Of a stretch of DNA of 64,000 bases, positions 47,353 to 56,579 are shown in pieces. The translations under genes were made by a program, and so were the position numbers. The stretch is from NCBI RefSeq assembly GCF_050749805.1, contig NZ_CP192738.1:2914001-2978000 (forward strand), written 5' to 3'. Within the stretch, counting starts at the first letter, position 1. The number at the start of each line of letters is the position of its first letter. The notes under the pieces were generated by a model. It did no database searches and was not told where the DNA came from. It saw nothing but the letters and a program-made list of their open reading frames with translations. This stretch comes from Hahella sp018986435 (GTDB taxonomy: Bacteria > Pseudomonadota > Gammaproteobacteria > Pseudomonadales > Oleiphilaceae).

Positions 47353-47380
47353 CGAACGCCCTGACGGCGGCGTTCGTTTT
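47353..47380 (+). terminator. Rho-independent terminator
   Basis: CGAACGCC and GGCGTTCG form an 8-bp stem with an 8-nt loop, followed by TTTT, 26 nt after the stop at 47326. It ends the two-gene unit of small proteins. Confidence 0.8.
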
Positions 47381-47469
47381 CAATCGTTCGTCTGGCGCAG
47401 ATCTGAACCCGATGCCTCCAAGGAGTGAACCCTGATTTGAAAAACGGGGTCCACTCTTCGATTGTCTAA

Positions 47470-48261
47470 TTAAGCTGTTTGACGAGTTCTGAGTCGCTTT
47501 TTGGAAAATAAGCCCAATAAGGCCATCCCAAATAACACAAACGCGCCAGGTTCAGAGACAGGAACGGGATCGGGACCATCAACAAAGCTGGTGACTTTGA
47601 GGTTATCCAGTGCGACATATACATCGTCGTTTCTTGGAGAATTGAACCCTTTCTTCCCAAGCGAAAACCGGAAGTTATCTATGTCTCCGCCTGAACTTTG
47701 GAAAGTAGAACTGGTTATGTGAGACCCGTTTACTGCAATGTTCCACCTGGATGCTGCCAGGTCTACGTCGATGACAAATTTAAGGATGCTATCTTCTTCA
47801 AAATAGGCGGCGGCCGGGGGAGGTGAGAGTATGCGCCCGGTCAGTCCAATTTGTCCATTTGGTCGCAAGTAAACATTTTGAACCGTCGGCGTATCCAACA
47901 ATAACGTCATTTGATACTCGGAGCCGATAAGGTTGGACGCCAGGATATCGTATTCGAACCTGTAATTGTCATAGCCACGACCCAGCCGGAATCCAATTTG
48001 ATCGTAAAGATATGGAGCCGTATTGCCGGTTGAATTAAACACCAGAGGTTGATCATCCAAAGCGCCGAATTGCTCTTTAACCGTTGGTGAACCGAACCCA
48101 ATATTAGTTGGAGTGTCGGCGCCTGAGCCGGTGGTTGGCGTTGATCCCGGAGTATGGACGGGGGAGTTGAAGTCAACATCGTAGTGGGTGATCACGCCTG
48201 CCTGAGCGTTTACGGCGCAAGCAAAAAGAACGCTACCTGTAAGAAAAATATTCCTTTTCAT
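47470..48261 (-). CDS. PEP-CTERM sorted surface or secreted protein
   Basis: A 263-residue protein with an N-terminal signal peptide (AVNAQA). A beta-rich central region of about 200 residues carries Gly/Asp-rich motifs. The C-terminus is a PEP-CTERM sorting signal: VSEPGAFVLFGMALLGLF, a hydrophobic helix, and an Arg/Lys-rich end. Such proteins need an exosortase, which is not in this window. The ligand or role is unknown; lectin/laminin-G-like folding is possible but not established. Confidence 0.8.
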   Translation of the reverse strand: MKRNIFLTGSVLFACAVNAQAGVITHYDVDFNSPVHTPGSTPTTGSGADTPTNIGFGSPTVKEQFGALDDQPLVFNSTGNTAPYLYDQIGFRLGRGYDNYRFEYDILASNLIGSEYQMTLLLDTPTVQNVYLRPNGQIGLTGRILSPPPAAAYFEEDSILKFVIDVDLAASRWNIAVNGSHITSSTFQSSGGDIDNFRFSLGKKGFNSPRNDDVYVALDNLKVTSFVDGPDPVPVSEPGAFVLFGMALLGLFSKKRLRTRQTA

Positions 48262-48660
48262 TTAAAAAACTCTCAAATAATGACACAACAGCAGAGTAGA
48301 AATTGTGCATTTTGAAACGCATTAATGGGTCGTTTTGACGACCTTTCAGATAGATAAAACACCGAACATTTTCGTTATTTAAGCCAGGGCGCGGCTGGCT
48401 TCACGCTGCCTTTGGAGGCGCGTGGTGACTGATTAAAAATGATTTCTTCTAGTTTTTCTCTCAAATTCAGAAACATGGTGGACTTGCCATTCGGGTGAAA
48501 ACGATAAGCAAATTGGGGGATTGACCCCGCTGTTGCATTCGCTTAAAAATTCTCCAACGTCTTCAGAAAAAGGATGTGTTTCGAGAAGGCGTCAGGGAGA
48601 CCGGAGGCGGGTCCTGCATGCCGGCTCTGGCCCACAGCAACAAGAATCCAGGAAATCACT
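48262..48660. promoter_or_regulatory. divergent control region upstream of PEP-CTERM and cellulase genes
   Basis: About 400 bp without a gene I can support. It carries the promoters of the two divergent units. GGTCGTTTTGACGACC at about 48328-48343 is a 6-bp stem with a TTTG loop and a following TTT, so it could be a terminator or an operator. Nothing else stands out. Confidence 0.3.
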
Positions 48661-50520
48661 ATGAGCAAGAGATCAGAAAAAAGGCTTTCCCGACTGTTGG
48701 AGGGCGCATTGAAAAAACGTCTTGGTAAAAAATGGCGTCGAAATGAAAACGTTTTCATGTTTGGTTTGTTGTTCGGCTGCGCGACGTTGGCTCATGCTGT
48801 GCCGCCGCTATCGGTGCAGGGCAATAAAGTGGTCAGTGGCGGTAATCAAGTCAGTCTGGGAGGCAACAGCCTGTTTTGGAGCAACAACGGCTGGGGAGGG
48901 GAGCGCTTTTATAACTCCGGCGCGGTAGGCGCTATCAAAAACGACTGGAAATCCAGCATCGTACGCGCCGCCATGGGCGTGGATGAAGGCGGCGGTTATA
49001 TACAGGACCGCGAAGGCAATCGTAATAAAGTCATCTCCGTGGTGGACGCCGCCATCGCCAACGATATGTATGTCATCATCGACTGGCACTCACACCATGC
49101 TCATGAGCACAAGAGCGAAGCTATCGAGTTTTTCCAGGACATGGCGCGCCGTTACGGCGACAAAAGCAATGTTATTTACGAGGTCTATAACGAACCGCTG
49201 GACGTATCCTGGAGCGGCGTTATCAAGCCCTACGCCGAGTCGGTGATTGACGCCATCCGTCAAATTGACCCGGATAACCTGATTATCGTCGGCACGCGCC
49301 AGTGGTCTCAGGAAGTGGAGGAAGCCTCTTGGGACCCTATTAACAGGAACAATATCGCCTATACGCTGCACTTTTATGCAGGAACCCATAAACAATGGCT
49401 GCGGGATAAAGCGCAAAGCGCCATGAACAACGGCATTGCTCTGTTTGTGACGGAATGGGGAACCGTAGACGCCAGCGGCGATGGCGGCGTTAATGAGGGC
49501 GAAACCTGGGCCTGGGTCGACTTCATGCGCAATCACGGCATCAGCCACGCCAACTGGGCGCTGAATGACAAAGCTGAAGGCGCTTCAACCTTCTGGCCAG
49601 GGGCTAGTGGAACCGGCGGTTGGAATGATGGAAACCTGACGCCTTCCGGTAAGCTGGTGAAATCCATTATCCAAAGCTCTGATCCCATACCTGGCGGTGA
49701 TGATCCAGGACCTGGTCCGGATTGCGGATCAGTCTCCGTGCCCGGCAAGGTGCAGGCGGAAAACTACTGTGAAATGGAAGGCGTCGAAAAGGAAAATACC
49801 TCTGATGCTGGCGGCGGTCAGAATCTTGGCTATATCGACTCCGGCGACTGGATGTCTTATAAGATTAATGTGCCCAGCGATGGGGTTTACACGCTTTCCT
49901 ATCGGGTGGCGAGTCTGAACGGAGGCGGCATCTTACAAGCGGAGAAAGCCGGTGGTTCGCCAGTGTACGGCTCTATCGAAATTCCATCCACGGGCGGCTG
50001 GCAAAGCTGGAAAACGATTTCACACGACGTTCAGTTGAGTGCGGGCGAACAACGAATTGGACTGGCGGCGGTGTCCGGCGGGTTCAATATCAACTGGTTT
50101 GACGTCACCCAGAAAGGCGGTCCGGCGCCGAACGCCATTACCGTGCAGGCGGAAGATTATCTGGTGATGAGCGGTGTGGAGCTGGAAAACACCAGTGACA
50201 CAGGCGGCGGCAAAAACGTGGGCTACATCGACGCCAATGACTGGATGTCCTACCCAGAGGTCGACATTCCGGAAAGTGGCGTGTATACCGTGGAATATCG
50301 TGTGGCGAGCCTGTATGGCGGCGGCGTGCTGCAGTTCGAGAAAGCCGGCGGCGATATCGTTTACGGCAGCGTGGATGTGCCGAATACTGGCGGCTGGCAG
50401 AACTGGAAAACCATCAAGCATCAAGTGACGCTTGAAGCAGGTAAGCAGCGTTTCGGCATCTACGCCCCTGCAGGCGGCTGGAACCTGAACTGGTTCAAGA
50501 TCACCAAAGGACAAAAATAA
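48661..50520 (+). CDS. GH5 endoglucanase with two CBM6-like modules
   Basis: About 619 residues from the ATG at 48661. The signal peptide is unusually long, ending AHAVPP near residue 45. Residues about 45-340 are the GH5 catalytic barrel, with acid/base Glu in VIYEVYNEPL and nucleophile Glu in LFVTEWGTV. A Pro/Gly/Asp linker follows. Two tandem CBM6/35-type carbohydrate-binding modules come next, each starting VQAENY-like or VQAEDY-like and holding a GYIDSGDWMSY or GYIDANDWMSY motif. This suggests a secreted cellulose- or beta-glucan-degrading enzyme, plausibly exported by the T2SS. Confidence 0.92.
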   Translation: MSKRSEKRLSRLLEGALKKRLGKKWRRNENVFMFGLLFGCATLAHAVPPLSVQGNKVVSGGNQVSLGGNSLFWSNNGWGGERFYNSGAVGAIKNDWKSSIVRAAMGVDEGGGYIQDREGNRNKVISVVDAAIANDMYVIIDWHSHHAHEHKSEAIEFFQDMARRYGDKSNVIYEVYNEPLDVSWSGVIKPYAESVIDAIRQIDPDNLIIVGTRQWSQEVEEASWDPINRNNIAYTLHFYAGTHKQWLRDKAQSAMNNGIALFVTEWGTVDASGDGGVNEGETWAWVDFMRNHGISHANWALNDKAEGASTFWPGASGTGGWNDGNLTPSGKLVKSIIQSSDPIPGGDDPGPGPDCGSVSVPGKVQAENYCEMEGVEKENTSDAGGGQNLGYIDSGDWMSYKINVPSDGVYTLSYRVASLNGGGILQAEKAGGSPVYGSIEIPSTGGWQSWKTISHDVQLSAGEQRIGLAAVSGGFNINWFDVTQKGGPAPNAITVQAEDYLVMSGVELENTSDTGGGKNVGYIDANDWMSYPEVDIPESGVYTVEYRVASLYGGGVLQFEKAGGDIVYGSVDVPNTGGWQNWKTIKHQVTLEAGKQRFGIYAPAGGWNLNWFKITKGQK

Positions 50521-50539
50521 GGGAAGGCCGCCTGATATG

Positions 50540-50570
50540 ACGCCCCCGTTGTCGCATTGCATGGGGGCGT
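50540..50570. terminator. hairpin terminator between the cellulase and chorismate mutase genes
   Basis: ACGCCCCC and GGGGGCGT form an 8-bp stem, placed 20 nt past the cellulase stop in the convergent gap. A T-run is not obvious on either side, so strength is uncertain. It probably serves both converging genes. Confidence 0.6.
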
Positions 50571-50582
50571 CTGGTCGCAGGT

Positions 50583-51122
50583 TTATTGCTGCAGACGAAT
50601 CTGTTTGAGCGCTTGGAAGATCATGTCTTTGTCGCGTTGAGACAGGTTTTCGGTGGTCAGCGTGTCATTGAACAGGTCCCGTTCAGCGTCTGTGAAGGGA
50701 CCTTCGTTTTTCAGTTTATCGGCGATAGCGATAATGATCGCGTCACCCAGCTTTAACAGCGCCGGGCGTACTTCGGCCTGCAAATCACGGGCGGGCTGCT
50801 TCAGGGCGTCAGCATCTGACAGCCAGTCGGCGCGATATCGGAACTGAATGGCTTTGGCGGCGGAGATCTGTGCGGTAAAGAAAGCGCTGACGGACTCTGG
50901 ATCGACCCCATGTCCGGCGGCGCCGTCTTTGGCTTTATCCAACACTACGCGCTCCCGCTCAATGTCTTCAATAGGCGCGCCTTTCTGGGCTTTGAACAGC
51001 GCTACATCCTTCATGTAACTCAAACGCTCGTTGATGGTCTTGAACGTGGTCTCCGCATAGCCTGCGGCGAGGGTGGAATGAGAGAAGGCTAAGCAAACGA
51101 GCAGAAATAACAGGTTCCTCAT
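50583..51122 (-). CDS. secreted (periplasmic) chorismate mutase, AroQ-gamma type
   Basis: About 179 residues from the ATG at 51122. A signal peptide ends at AHSTLAAGY (about residue 20). The helical chorismate mutase signature is INERLSYMKDVALFKAQKGAPIED followed by ERERVVLDKA, with the conserved Arg/Lys of the active site. AroQ-gamma enzymes lie in the periplasm and convert chorismate to prephenate outside the normal pathway. The in-frame TTG at 51140 is less likely as start. Confidence 0.85.
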   Translation of the reverse strand: MRNLLFLLVCLAFSHSTLAAGYAETTFKTINERLSYMKDVALFKAQKGAPIEDIERERVVLDKAKDGAAGHGVDPESVSAFFTAQISAAKAIQFRYRADWLSDADALKQPARDLQAEVRPALLKLGDAIIIAIADKLKNEGPFTDAERDLFNDTLTTENLSQRDKDMIFQALKQIRLQQ

Positions 51123-51286
51123 AGGAGCTTCCTTAAACAAACAATCAAATAATATAGAGAAAAAAATAATGCGCTATTAAGCGCAAGCAGGCTCAGGGAA
51201 ATGGAAAAGGGGAGAGCCTTGTCTCGATAATAGTGTGCTGATCATTTGCAACAATAAGTAATTGGCGGAAATAGACTTTTGTCTAT

Positions 51287-52186
51287 TTAGCCGGTGTTCG
51301 CATCGGCTTGGCGGCGTTCCTGCAGAAACTGAATAAACCGATAGGTCAGGCTTTCTCTGGCGGCGTTGGGCGGCCAGAGCGCATAGACGCCCAAGGCGTC
51401 GACGTTCCAGCCTGGCAGGGGATCGCATAATCGCCCGACACGCAGATCTTCCTCCACCAGAAAAGCCGGCGGTGTGGCTAAGCCGAGTCCTGCTGCGGCC
51501 AACTGGCAAACCGCATCTATGCTGTCCACGGTAATGCGCGGTGAATAGTCAATGCGATGACATTCTCCTGCGGTGTTGTACAGCAACTTATAGTTCGGTC
51601 GCATCTGCAGTCCGATCCATTCCCAGTCCAGCAAGTCTTCCGGTTTGCTGGGCGTCGCTCTGGATTGAAGATAATGGGGCGAGGCCACCAGACGTCGAGT
51701 CAGGTCGAAAAGCTTTTTCGATTTCAGGGCGCTGTCGGGCATCGCGCCGATGCGTATCGCCAAGTCAATGCCGTCGCGAATCAGGTCCTGTCTTATATCG
51801 CTGTAGTTTATACACAGCGAAACCCTGGGATAAGCCAACGCAAAAGCGGCGACGTCTTCGGTAAAGGGGCCGCGCGCCAACACGGCGGGAGCGGTGATGC
51901 TCAACTTGCCGGTCGGCTCCGCCGCCTGTTCGGCGATGGCGTTCAAACCGGCCTCCGCTGCCGCCAGCATGGCCTTGGCGTGTTCGAACAGACGTTCGCC
52001 CTCGCTGGTGAGCGAGAGTCGTCGAGTAGAGCGGTAAAGCAGGGCGACGCCAAGCCGGGTCTCCAGCCCTGAAATATGGTGGCTGACCACGGAAGGCGAC
52101 AATGACAGCGCACTCGCCGCGGCGCGAAAAGAGCCGGCTTCCACCGTTTTGGCGAAAACCGCCAGAGCGCGTAAATCGTCAATCAT
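51287..52186 (-). CDS. LysR-family transcriptional regulator
   Basis: A 299-residue LysR-type regulator. The N-terminal winged helix (LRALAVFAKTVEAGSFRAAASALSLSPSVVSHHISGLE) is typical, followed by the periplasmic-binding-like effector domain. It is divergent from the DUF2000/LysE pair, with a 108-bp gap. A TCGAT-ACT-ATCGA palindrome (52190-52202) lies in that gap just upstream of its start. LysR proteins commonly control a divergent neighbour, so it may regulate the DUF2000-LysE genes. Confidence 0.92.
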   Translation of the reverse strand: MIDDLRALAVFAKTVEAGSFRAAASALSLSPSVVSHHISGLETRLGVALLYRSTRRLSLTSEGERLFEHAKAMLAAAEAGLNAIAEQAAEPTGKLSITAPAVLARGPFTEDVAAFALAYPRVSLCINYSDIRQDLIRDGIDLAIRIGAMPDSALKSKKLFDLTRRLVASPHYLQSRATPSKPEDLLDWEWIGLQMRPNYKLLYNTAGECHRIDYSPRITVDSIDAVCQLAAAGLGLATPPAFLVEEDLRVGRLCDPLPGWNVDALGVYALWPPNAARESLTYRFIQFLQERRQADANTG

Positions 52187-52189
52187 TAT

Positions 52190-52202
52190 TCGATACTATC
52201 GA
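52190..52202. promoter_or_regulatory. candidate LysR operator
   Basis: TCGAT-ACT-ATCGA is a 5-bp inverted repeat with a 3-bp spacer, between the divergent LysR and DUF2000 genes. LysR sites are often imperfect T-N11-A repeats, so this small palindrome is only a candidate. Confidence 0.35.
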
Positions 52203-52294
52203 TCAGTGAAAATGAATTGGCCCATATTATCATTGCTATTCCGTGCGCATATAGTTTTCTCGACTAATCATCACATCTTCTGAGGAAACAACGA

Positions 52295-52723
52295 ATGACG
52301 GATACCGAAACCGCCGACCTGAAGTGCGCCATAGTCATCGACGCCAACCTGCCGATCGGCCCCATCGCCAATACAGCCGCCGTATTGGCGCTATCGCTGG
52401 GCAAAGCCTTTCCCGAATTAATTGGCGACGCGTTGCCGGACCATAACGGTCATCTTCGCGCGGGAATTACCACCACCGCCGTTCCAATACTGCGCGCCGA
52501 AGGCGTTCGCCTGCGCAGTCTGCGGGAGGAATTGAAGGAGCACGAGCCGCAACTGACCGTTATCGATCTCACCAGCGCCACCATGACGACCAAGAGCTAT
52601 GAAGCCTACGCGGAAAAGTTGCTTTCCACTCCGATTGATGAACTTGAGTATCTGGGCGTCGCCCTTTGCGGACCCAAAAAGATCGTTAATAAATTCACCG
52701 GCAATCTGGGGCTGCTGCGCTGA
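52295..52723 (+). CDS. DUF2000-family protein
   Basis: A 142-residue protein matching the DUF2000 pattern: CAIVIDANLPIGPIANTAAVLALSLG near the start and a C-terminal VALCGPKKIVNKFTGNL. The family is small and uncharacterised. A good AGGAAA site precedes the start. It is followed by a LysE-type exporter gene 48 nt downstream, so a co-transcribed pair is likely. Confidence 0.75.
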   Translation: MTDTETADLKCAIVIDANLPIGPIANTAAVLALSLGKAFPELIGDALPDHNGHLRAGITTTAVPILRAEGVRLRSLREELKEHEPQLTVIDLTSATMTTKSYEAYAEKLLSTPIDELEYLGVALCGPKKIVNKFTGNLGLLR

Positions 52724-52771
52724 CGTCAGCAAATGCCATCCAAAGGCGGCGAATAACAAAGGAGAGACCAA

Positions 52772-53374
52772 ATGTTATTGAGTTTTATTGTCGCAACAGT
52801 GCTGATCACACTGGCGCCAGGCCCTTCCATGCTATTGGTCATCGCCAATACGCTGCGCAGCGGTCTGGGGCAGGGGATATTCACCAGTCTGGGCGTGGTG
52901 GTCGCTGATACGATGCTGCTGTGCCTGACTGTCTCTGGTTTGGGGGCGTTGGTGCAGACTTCTGCACTGGCGTTCAATTTGCTGAAATGGTTTGGAGTAG
53001 CCTATCTCGCATATCTGGGAGTACGCCAGCTTTGCAGCCAGCCTTCAACGGAAGATCTGTCCGGCGCTGAAGTCGCCAAACAAAGTCCATTCAAACAAGG
53101 CTTGGGCGTCACCCTGCTTAACCCTAAAATCATCGGTTTTTTCATCGCGTTTTTCCCTCAATTCCTCGACGCCAACACGCCTGTCGGCCCGCAAGTCATG
53201 ACGCTGGGGCCGCTGTTCCTTGTTATCGTCTTCCTCATCCTGGCGGGATACGCCATGGCGGCCAACCGTGTCCGGCGGTGGCTGGCCGGCGCACAGGCGC
53301 AATCCGTGTTAAATAAATCATCAGGATTCGCTTTACTCGTATGTGGAGCGGCGGCAGGGTTGACGACGCGCTGA
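52772..53374 (+). CDS. LysE/RhtB-family exporter
   Basis: A 200-residue inner-membrane translocator with about five to six hydrophobic segments. The RhtB-type N-terminus (LSFIVATVLITLAPGPSMLLVIANTLRSG) with its PGP motif is visible, along with the family VGVAYLAYLGVRQL region. It should export an amino acid or related compound; substrate unknown. AAAGGAGAGACCAA precedes the ATG. Probably co-transcribed with the DUF2000 gene and controlled by the divergent LysR protein. Confidence 0.85.
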   Translation: MLLSFIVATVLITLAPGPSMLLVIANTLRSGLGQGIFTSLGVVVADTMLLCLTVSGLGALVQTSALAFNLLKWFGVAYLAYLGVRQLCSQPSTEDLSGAEVAKQSPFKQGLGVTLLNPKIIGFFIAFFPQFLDANTPVGPQVMTLGPLFLVIVFLILAGYAMAANRVRRWLAGAQAQSVLNKSSGFALLVCGAAAGLTTR

Positions 53375-53589
53375 AAAACGACATCATAGCCGCAAGTTTA
53401 AGAACGTCGTGCTCGAGTGAACTCTAATACGCAGGTTCAATATAAATAGGGGCTAACTTTCTATCTGAATTTATAACGCGACCAAGAGGTATGACGTGCG
53501 GAAATTTGCAGATAAAAACGGATTTGACGTTTCTCTATCTCAAATAGAGGGAACTGATGCTTTCATGTACATCCTTGAAGGCTCTCCAT

Positions 53590-53776
53590 TTATGATCCTA
53601 CCCACCAATGATAGACACCCTGTTGAGCGATTAGATCACTCAACAGAGGTGAGCTAGGACCAGTCAGAAAACTCTGAACCTTAAACTCCTCCAACAGAAT
53701 ATTCCAACAAGTACGAAGCGGAATCCCAGACATCAGCTCATCGACCTGGCGTGAGCCGTGTCCATCGTGACGGGCC
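53590..53776 (-). pseudogene. candidate decayed coding fragment
   Basis: The gap 53375-53776 has no complete gene. On the minus strand one frame stays open from about 53790 to a TAA near 53593 and reads like protein (HDGHGSRQVDELMSG, then IPLRTCWNILLEEF, then LIAQQGVYHWWVGS). The opposite strand has its own short open frame from GTG 53496. Neither has a convincing start and ribosome site. The composition suggests a gene remnant, perhaps from a mobile element, but I do not recognise the family. Confidence 0.25.
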
Positions 53777-54616
53777 TTAGGACCTGAAAAGATTCTCCAT
53801 AAAAGCGGCTACCGGTTGCCTGGCCATAGGCAGGTTAAGCAGGGTGTGGGGCGCATCGGGTATTAATACGACGCTGGCGTTAGCGCGCCCTTTGAAAGCC
53901 TCTATACAACTTCCCTTGGCGGACGCATTTCCGAGCCATTCATTGGCGGAAGAGAAGTAAGGGTCGCTGGCGCTGATGACGTTCATGATGGGACGCCCGT
54001 CGAGCACAGCAGTATCGGGAGAAGCCACAAAGTAGTTATGCTCGCAACTCCACGAAAAGATAATTCGTCCCGCGAATGCCTCGCCGCTATAACGGGCTAC
54101 TGCAACCGATCCTTCACTGGCGCCCGCCAGCGCCAGGCGTTGATTGTCAGCCCAGGGAATCGTCTTCAACGCCTGAATGGCCAGATTGATTTCAGAGCTG
54201 CGCAGGGCATGGATTTTCTCGTAGATATCCTTACTGACCGGCGACTTATAGGTCAGTCTATCTGGCAGGGCGTAAGAGTCGGGGGCGAGACTGGCGATTC
54301 CCAGGCCAGCCAGCCACTGTTGCCATTGACCAATAGCTTGCAAACCCAAACCTGAGGAACCATGCAGGAATACCACCACGGGAACCTTTTTCTCCAAAAG
54401 CTTTGGCGCATTTTTTAATAATCCCAGATAGATATCGCCGCCAGTGACGCTGCCAGGCAGCGCTATCTGAGCGTTGCTTATCGCCTTACGGGATGAAGCC
54501 GCGTTGTGAGCGCTTGCATGTCCCTTTACTTCTCCCTGTGGTGTTTTGGCCTCCGCCTGCAGGGAAAGGGCGGCGTAGGTATATAGCATGACAAAAAGAA
54601 AGCGGGATAGTTTCAT
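53777..54616 (-). CDS. dienelactone hydrolase-like alpha/beta hydrolase (secreted)
   Basis: About 279 residues from the ATG at 54616 (an in-frame alternative lies 18 nt upstream). A signal peptide ends at about residue 22. The alpha/beta hydrolase motifs are present: VVVFLHGSSGLG (oxyanion), GASEGSVAVARY (a nucleophile elbow with Ser), and PDAPHTLLN (catalytic His). This fits dienelactone hydrolase or related carboxylesterases. It is divergent from a LysR gene, a common pairing. Confidence 0.75.
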   Translation of the reverse strand: MKLSRFLFVMLYTYAALSLQAEAKTPQGEVKGHASAHNAASSRKAISNAQIALPGSVTGGDIYLGLLKNAPKLLEKKVPVVVFLHGSSGLGLQAIGQWQQWLAGLGIASLAPDSYALPDRLTYKSPVSKDIYEKIHALRSSEINLAIQALKTIPWADNQRLALAGASEGSVAVARYSGEAFAGRIIFSWSCEHNYFVASPDTAVLDGRPIMNVISASDPYFSSANEWLGNASAKGSCIEAFKGRANASVVLIPDAPHTLLNLPMARQPVAAFMENLFRS

Positions 54617-54717
54617 GGTGCGGCTCCGATACAAGCTCCAATAGTGACGTCACCACTTTAAAAATCAGTTTGAGTGATGTCTAATGCATTAATTGAGCTG
54701 ATTAATAATTAAGAGTT

Positions 54718-55653
54718 ATGAATCTATCTCAGCGTCATCTCCAGATGTTCGTTACCACTGCCGCTTATTGTAATGTCTCTCGGGCAAGTGAAATCCTGCA
54801 CATCAGTCAGCCAGCGTTGACTCGGGCTCTGAAAGAGCTTGAAAGCCAGCTCGGCGTCACCCTGTTTCAGCGCACAACCCGCAGAATTAATCTGACCATG
54901 GAAGGCGAAAGGTTTCTGCCGGTCGCCCAGCGGCTTCTCAACGATATGACTGTTGCGATAGATATGGTGCGAGGGGAAGCGACAGGGCAGCAGGGTTCGA
55001 TTAGTCTGGCGGTGGGTGAGGCATTTGGCTGCACAGTGCTTCCAGCCGTGCTAAAGGTGTTCGCCCAAAGCTTTCCAAGGGTGCGTGTCAGGATCATCAA
55101 TGACAACAGTCAGGGGATTACCCGACGGGTTGATAATAGTGAAGTGGACTTCGGTATTGGCTCCCCTGTCGGAAACACGGGAGCATTGTTGTGCACCCCG
55201 TTGTTAAGCGCTCCACTGGGGGTGCTTGCCGATCCCTCCGAGTACAAGCTTGGGACTGACGTGGATGTCTGTGACCTGGCGAGCCTGCCTTTGCTTAAAG
55301 AAAGTAACGATACCAGTATTCATCATTTGCTTAGCGTCAACGGCTCGGATGTGGTGGCATGGATGAGTATCGGAATTGAGGTTTCGAGCCTGGCGCAACA
55401 GCTGGCATTGGCCCGGTCTGGAGTCGGTGTTGCTGTACTGTCTGCTTTGGGGGCGTCGCACTATGACGCTGTATCCATGAAGTTCTCCCAACTTAAGCCA
55501 GAGATAAACAGGAAAGTTTTCCTTATGCAGCGCAGGGACAAAGTGTTATCACCTTCATCCCGAGCATTATTGGCGACGATCTTTGAGCATATGCATTCAG
55601 TACCCCTGCATTCCATGGTTCGGCTGGCCAAGGGCGAAACATTTTCTTCGTAG
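54718..55653 (+). CDS. LysR-family transcriptional regulator
   Basis: A 311-residue LysR-type regulator (N-terminal LSQRHLQMFVTTAAYCNVSRASEILHISQPALTRALKELE winged helix, then an effector-binding domain). It is divergent from the hydrolase at 53777, with a 101-bp gap that would hold both promoters. It probably controls that neighbour; effector unknown. GC content is still like the rest of the genome, unlike the island beginning at 55783. Confidence 0.9.
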   Translation: MNLSQRHLQMFVTTAAYCNVSRASEILHISQPALTRALKELESQLGVTLFQRTTRRINLTMEGERFLPVAQRLLNDMTVAIDMVRGEATGQQGSISLAVGEAFGCTVLPAVLKVFAQSFPRVRVRIINDNSQGITRRVDNSEVDFGIGSPVGNTGALLCTPLLSAPLGVLADPSEYKLGTDVDVCDLASLPLLKESNDTSIHHLLSVNGSDVVAWMSIGIEVSSLAQQLALARSGVGVAVLSALGASHYDAVSMKFSQLKPEINRKVFLMQRRDKVLSPSSRALLATIFEHMHSVPLHSMVRLAKGETFSS

Positions 55654-55782
55654 AGCAGGCCCAAATGGAGTTTTATAGGGTGGTATAAGCCCAGAAGTTT
55701 GGCTGCTGTTCATCCAATAGCTTTCAAAGAGGGCGCTTCTAAGCATGGCTCGCTAGTAGTGGCGCTCACATTGTAAAGTGTA

Positions 55783-56445
55783 TCAGAACTCTGAAATAAC
55801 AAGAGCAGTTTTGGTTTCTTTTTTGTAGAAAAAATGAAAGTTTGGCATGTATCTATGGGAGTAGTTTATGCCCTCTGAAAATCCTATGTATATGTATTCA
55901 TTTCCGCTTTTGTCAAAAAACCGAACATATTTATTGAGGCTGTCTTCGTTGCCAGGAATGTCAAAAAGACTGTGAGAGAAACTGTCCTGTATTTCGCAGA
56001 AGCAGTTTGAAAAGCTGGTTATGTTACCTCCGGCATGGAAAAGTGGAAGCTTCGAGCTTATATCGCCTAAAGATGTTATGTATCCATCTCTTTTGAATGA
56101 CTCTTTAGTTTCTTGGAACATCTCTCTCGCTACCTCCGAGAAATGCTCGAAGGAATGCAGGTCACTTTCAGTGCAATCTACAGACCACTTGCCATTTCTA
56201 TTTGTGTATGTCAACCAAAGCTCCCCACAATTGCCGCCTATGTTGTTTATACCTAAAAGACCTTCTTCATTTCCTAGTGGAATCGCAAGCAACACATCGC
56301 TCTCTATATTTCCCCCAAGTTTATAAATGCCAAGAGGTAGGAGGAGACGCTTTTCTAGCTCGGAAGAAAATACTTTTTCAGGATCAGGGAAGGCGGTGAA
56401 AAACTCGCAGTCTGAATATATGGTTATCTCATTCATAACTATCAT
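55783..56445 (-). CDS. hypothetical protein of an AT-rich accessory island
   Basis: A 220-residue soluble protein, acidic, with aromatic-rich strands (GGNCGELWLTYTNRNGKWSVD and YVRFFDKSGNEYIYIGFSEG). The overall pattern resembles SMI1/KNR4 (SUKH)-type immunity proteins, but the match is only impressionistic. AT content is clearly higher than upstream, as for the rest of 55783-60706. A good start is ATG 56445 or 56433. No partner toxin is adjacent. Confidence 0.5.
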   Translation of the reverse strand: MIVMNEITIYSDCEFFTAFPDPEKVFSSELEKRLLLPLGIYKLGGNIESDVLLAIPLGNEEGLLGINNIGGNCGELWLTYTNRNGKWSVDCTESDLHSFEHFSEVAREMFQETKESFKRDGYITSLGDISSKLPLFHAGGNITSFSNCFCEIQDSFSHSLFDIPGNEDSLNKYVRFFDKSGNEYIYIGFSEGINYSHRYMPNFHFFYKKETKTALVISEF

Positions 56446-56579
56446 TTTTAATATAAAAAGGATTTGTGATTTTCTTTATATAAATTTATTGGCTCTAGTT
56501 TTGTATCTCAACAGTTGGTTCACTTTATTAGTTGGCGTGACTGTTTAGTTTCCTGATATTGGTTTTCGGACTACTTGCT

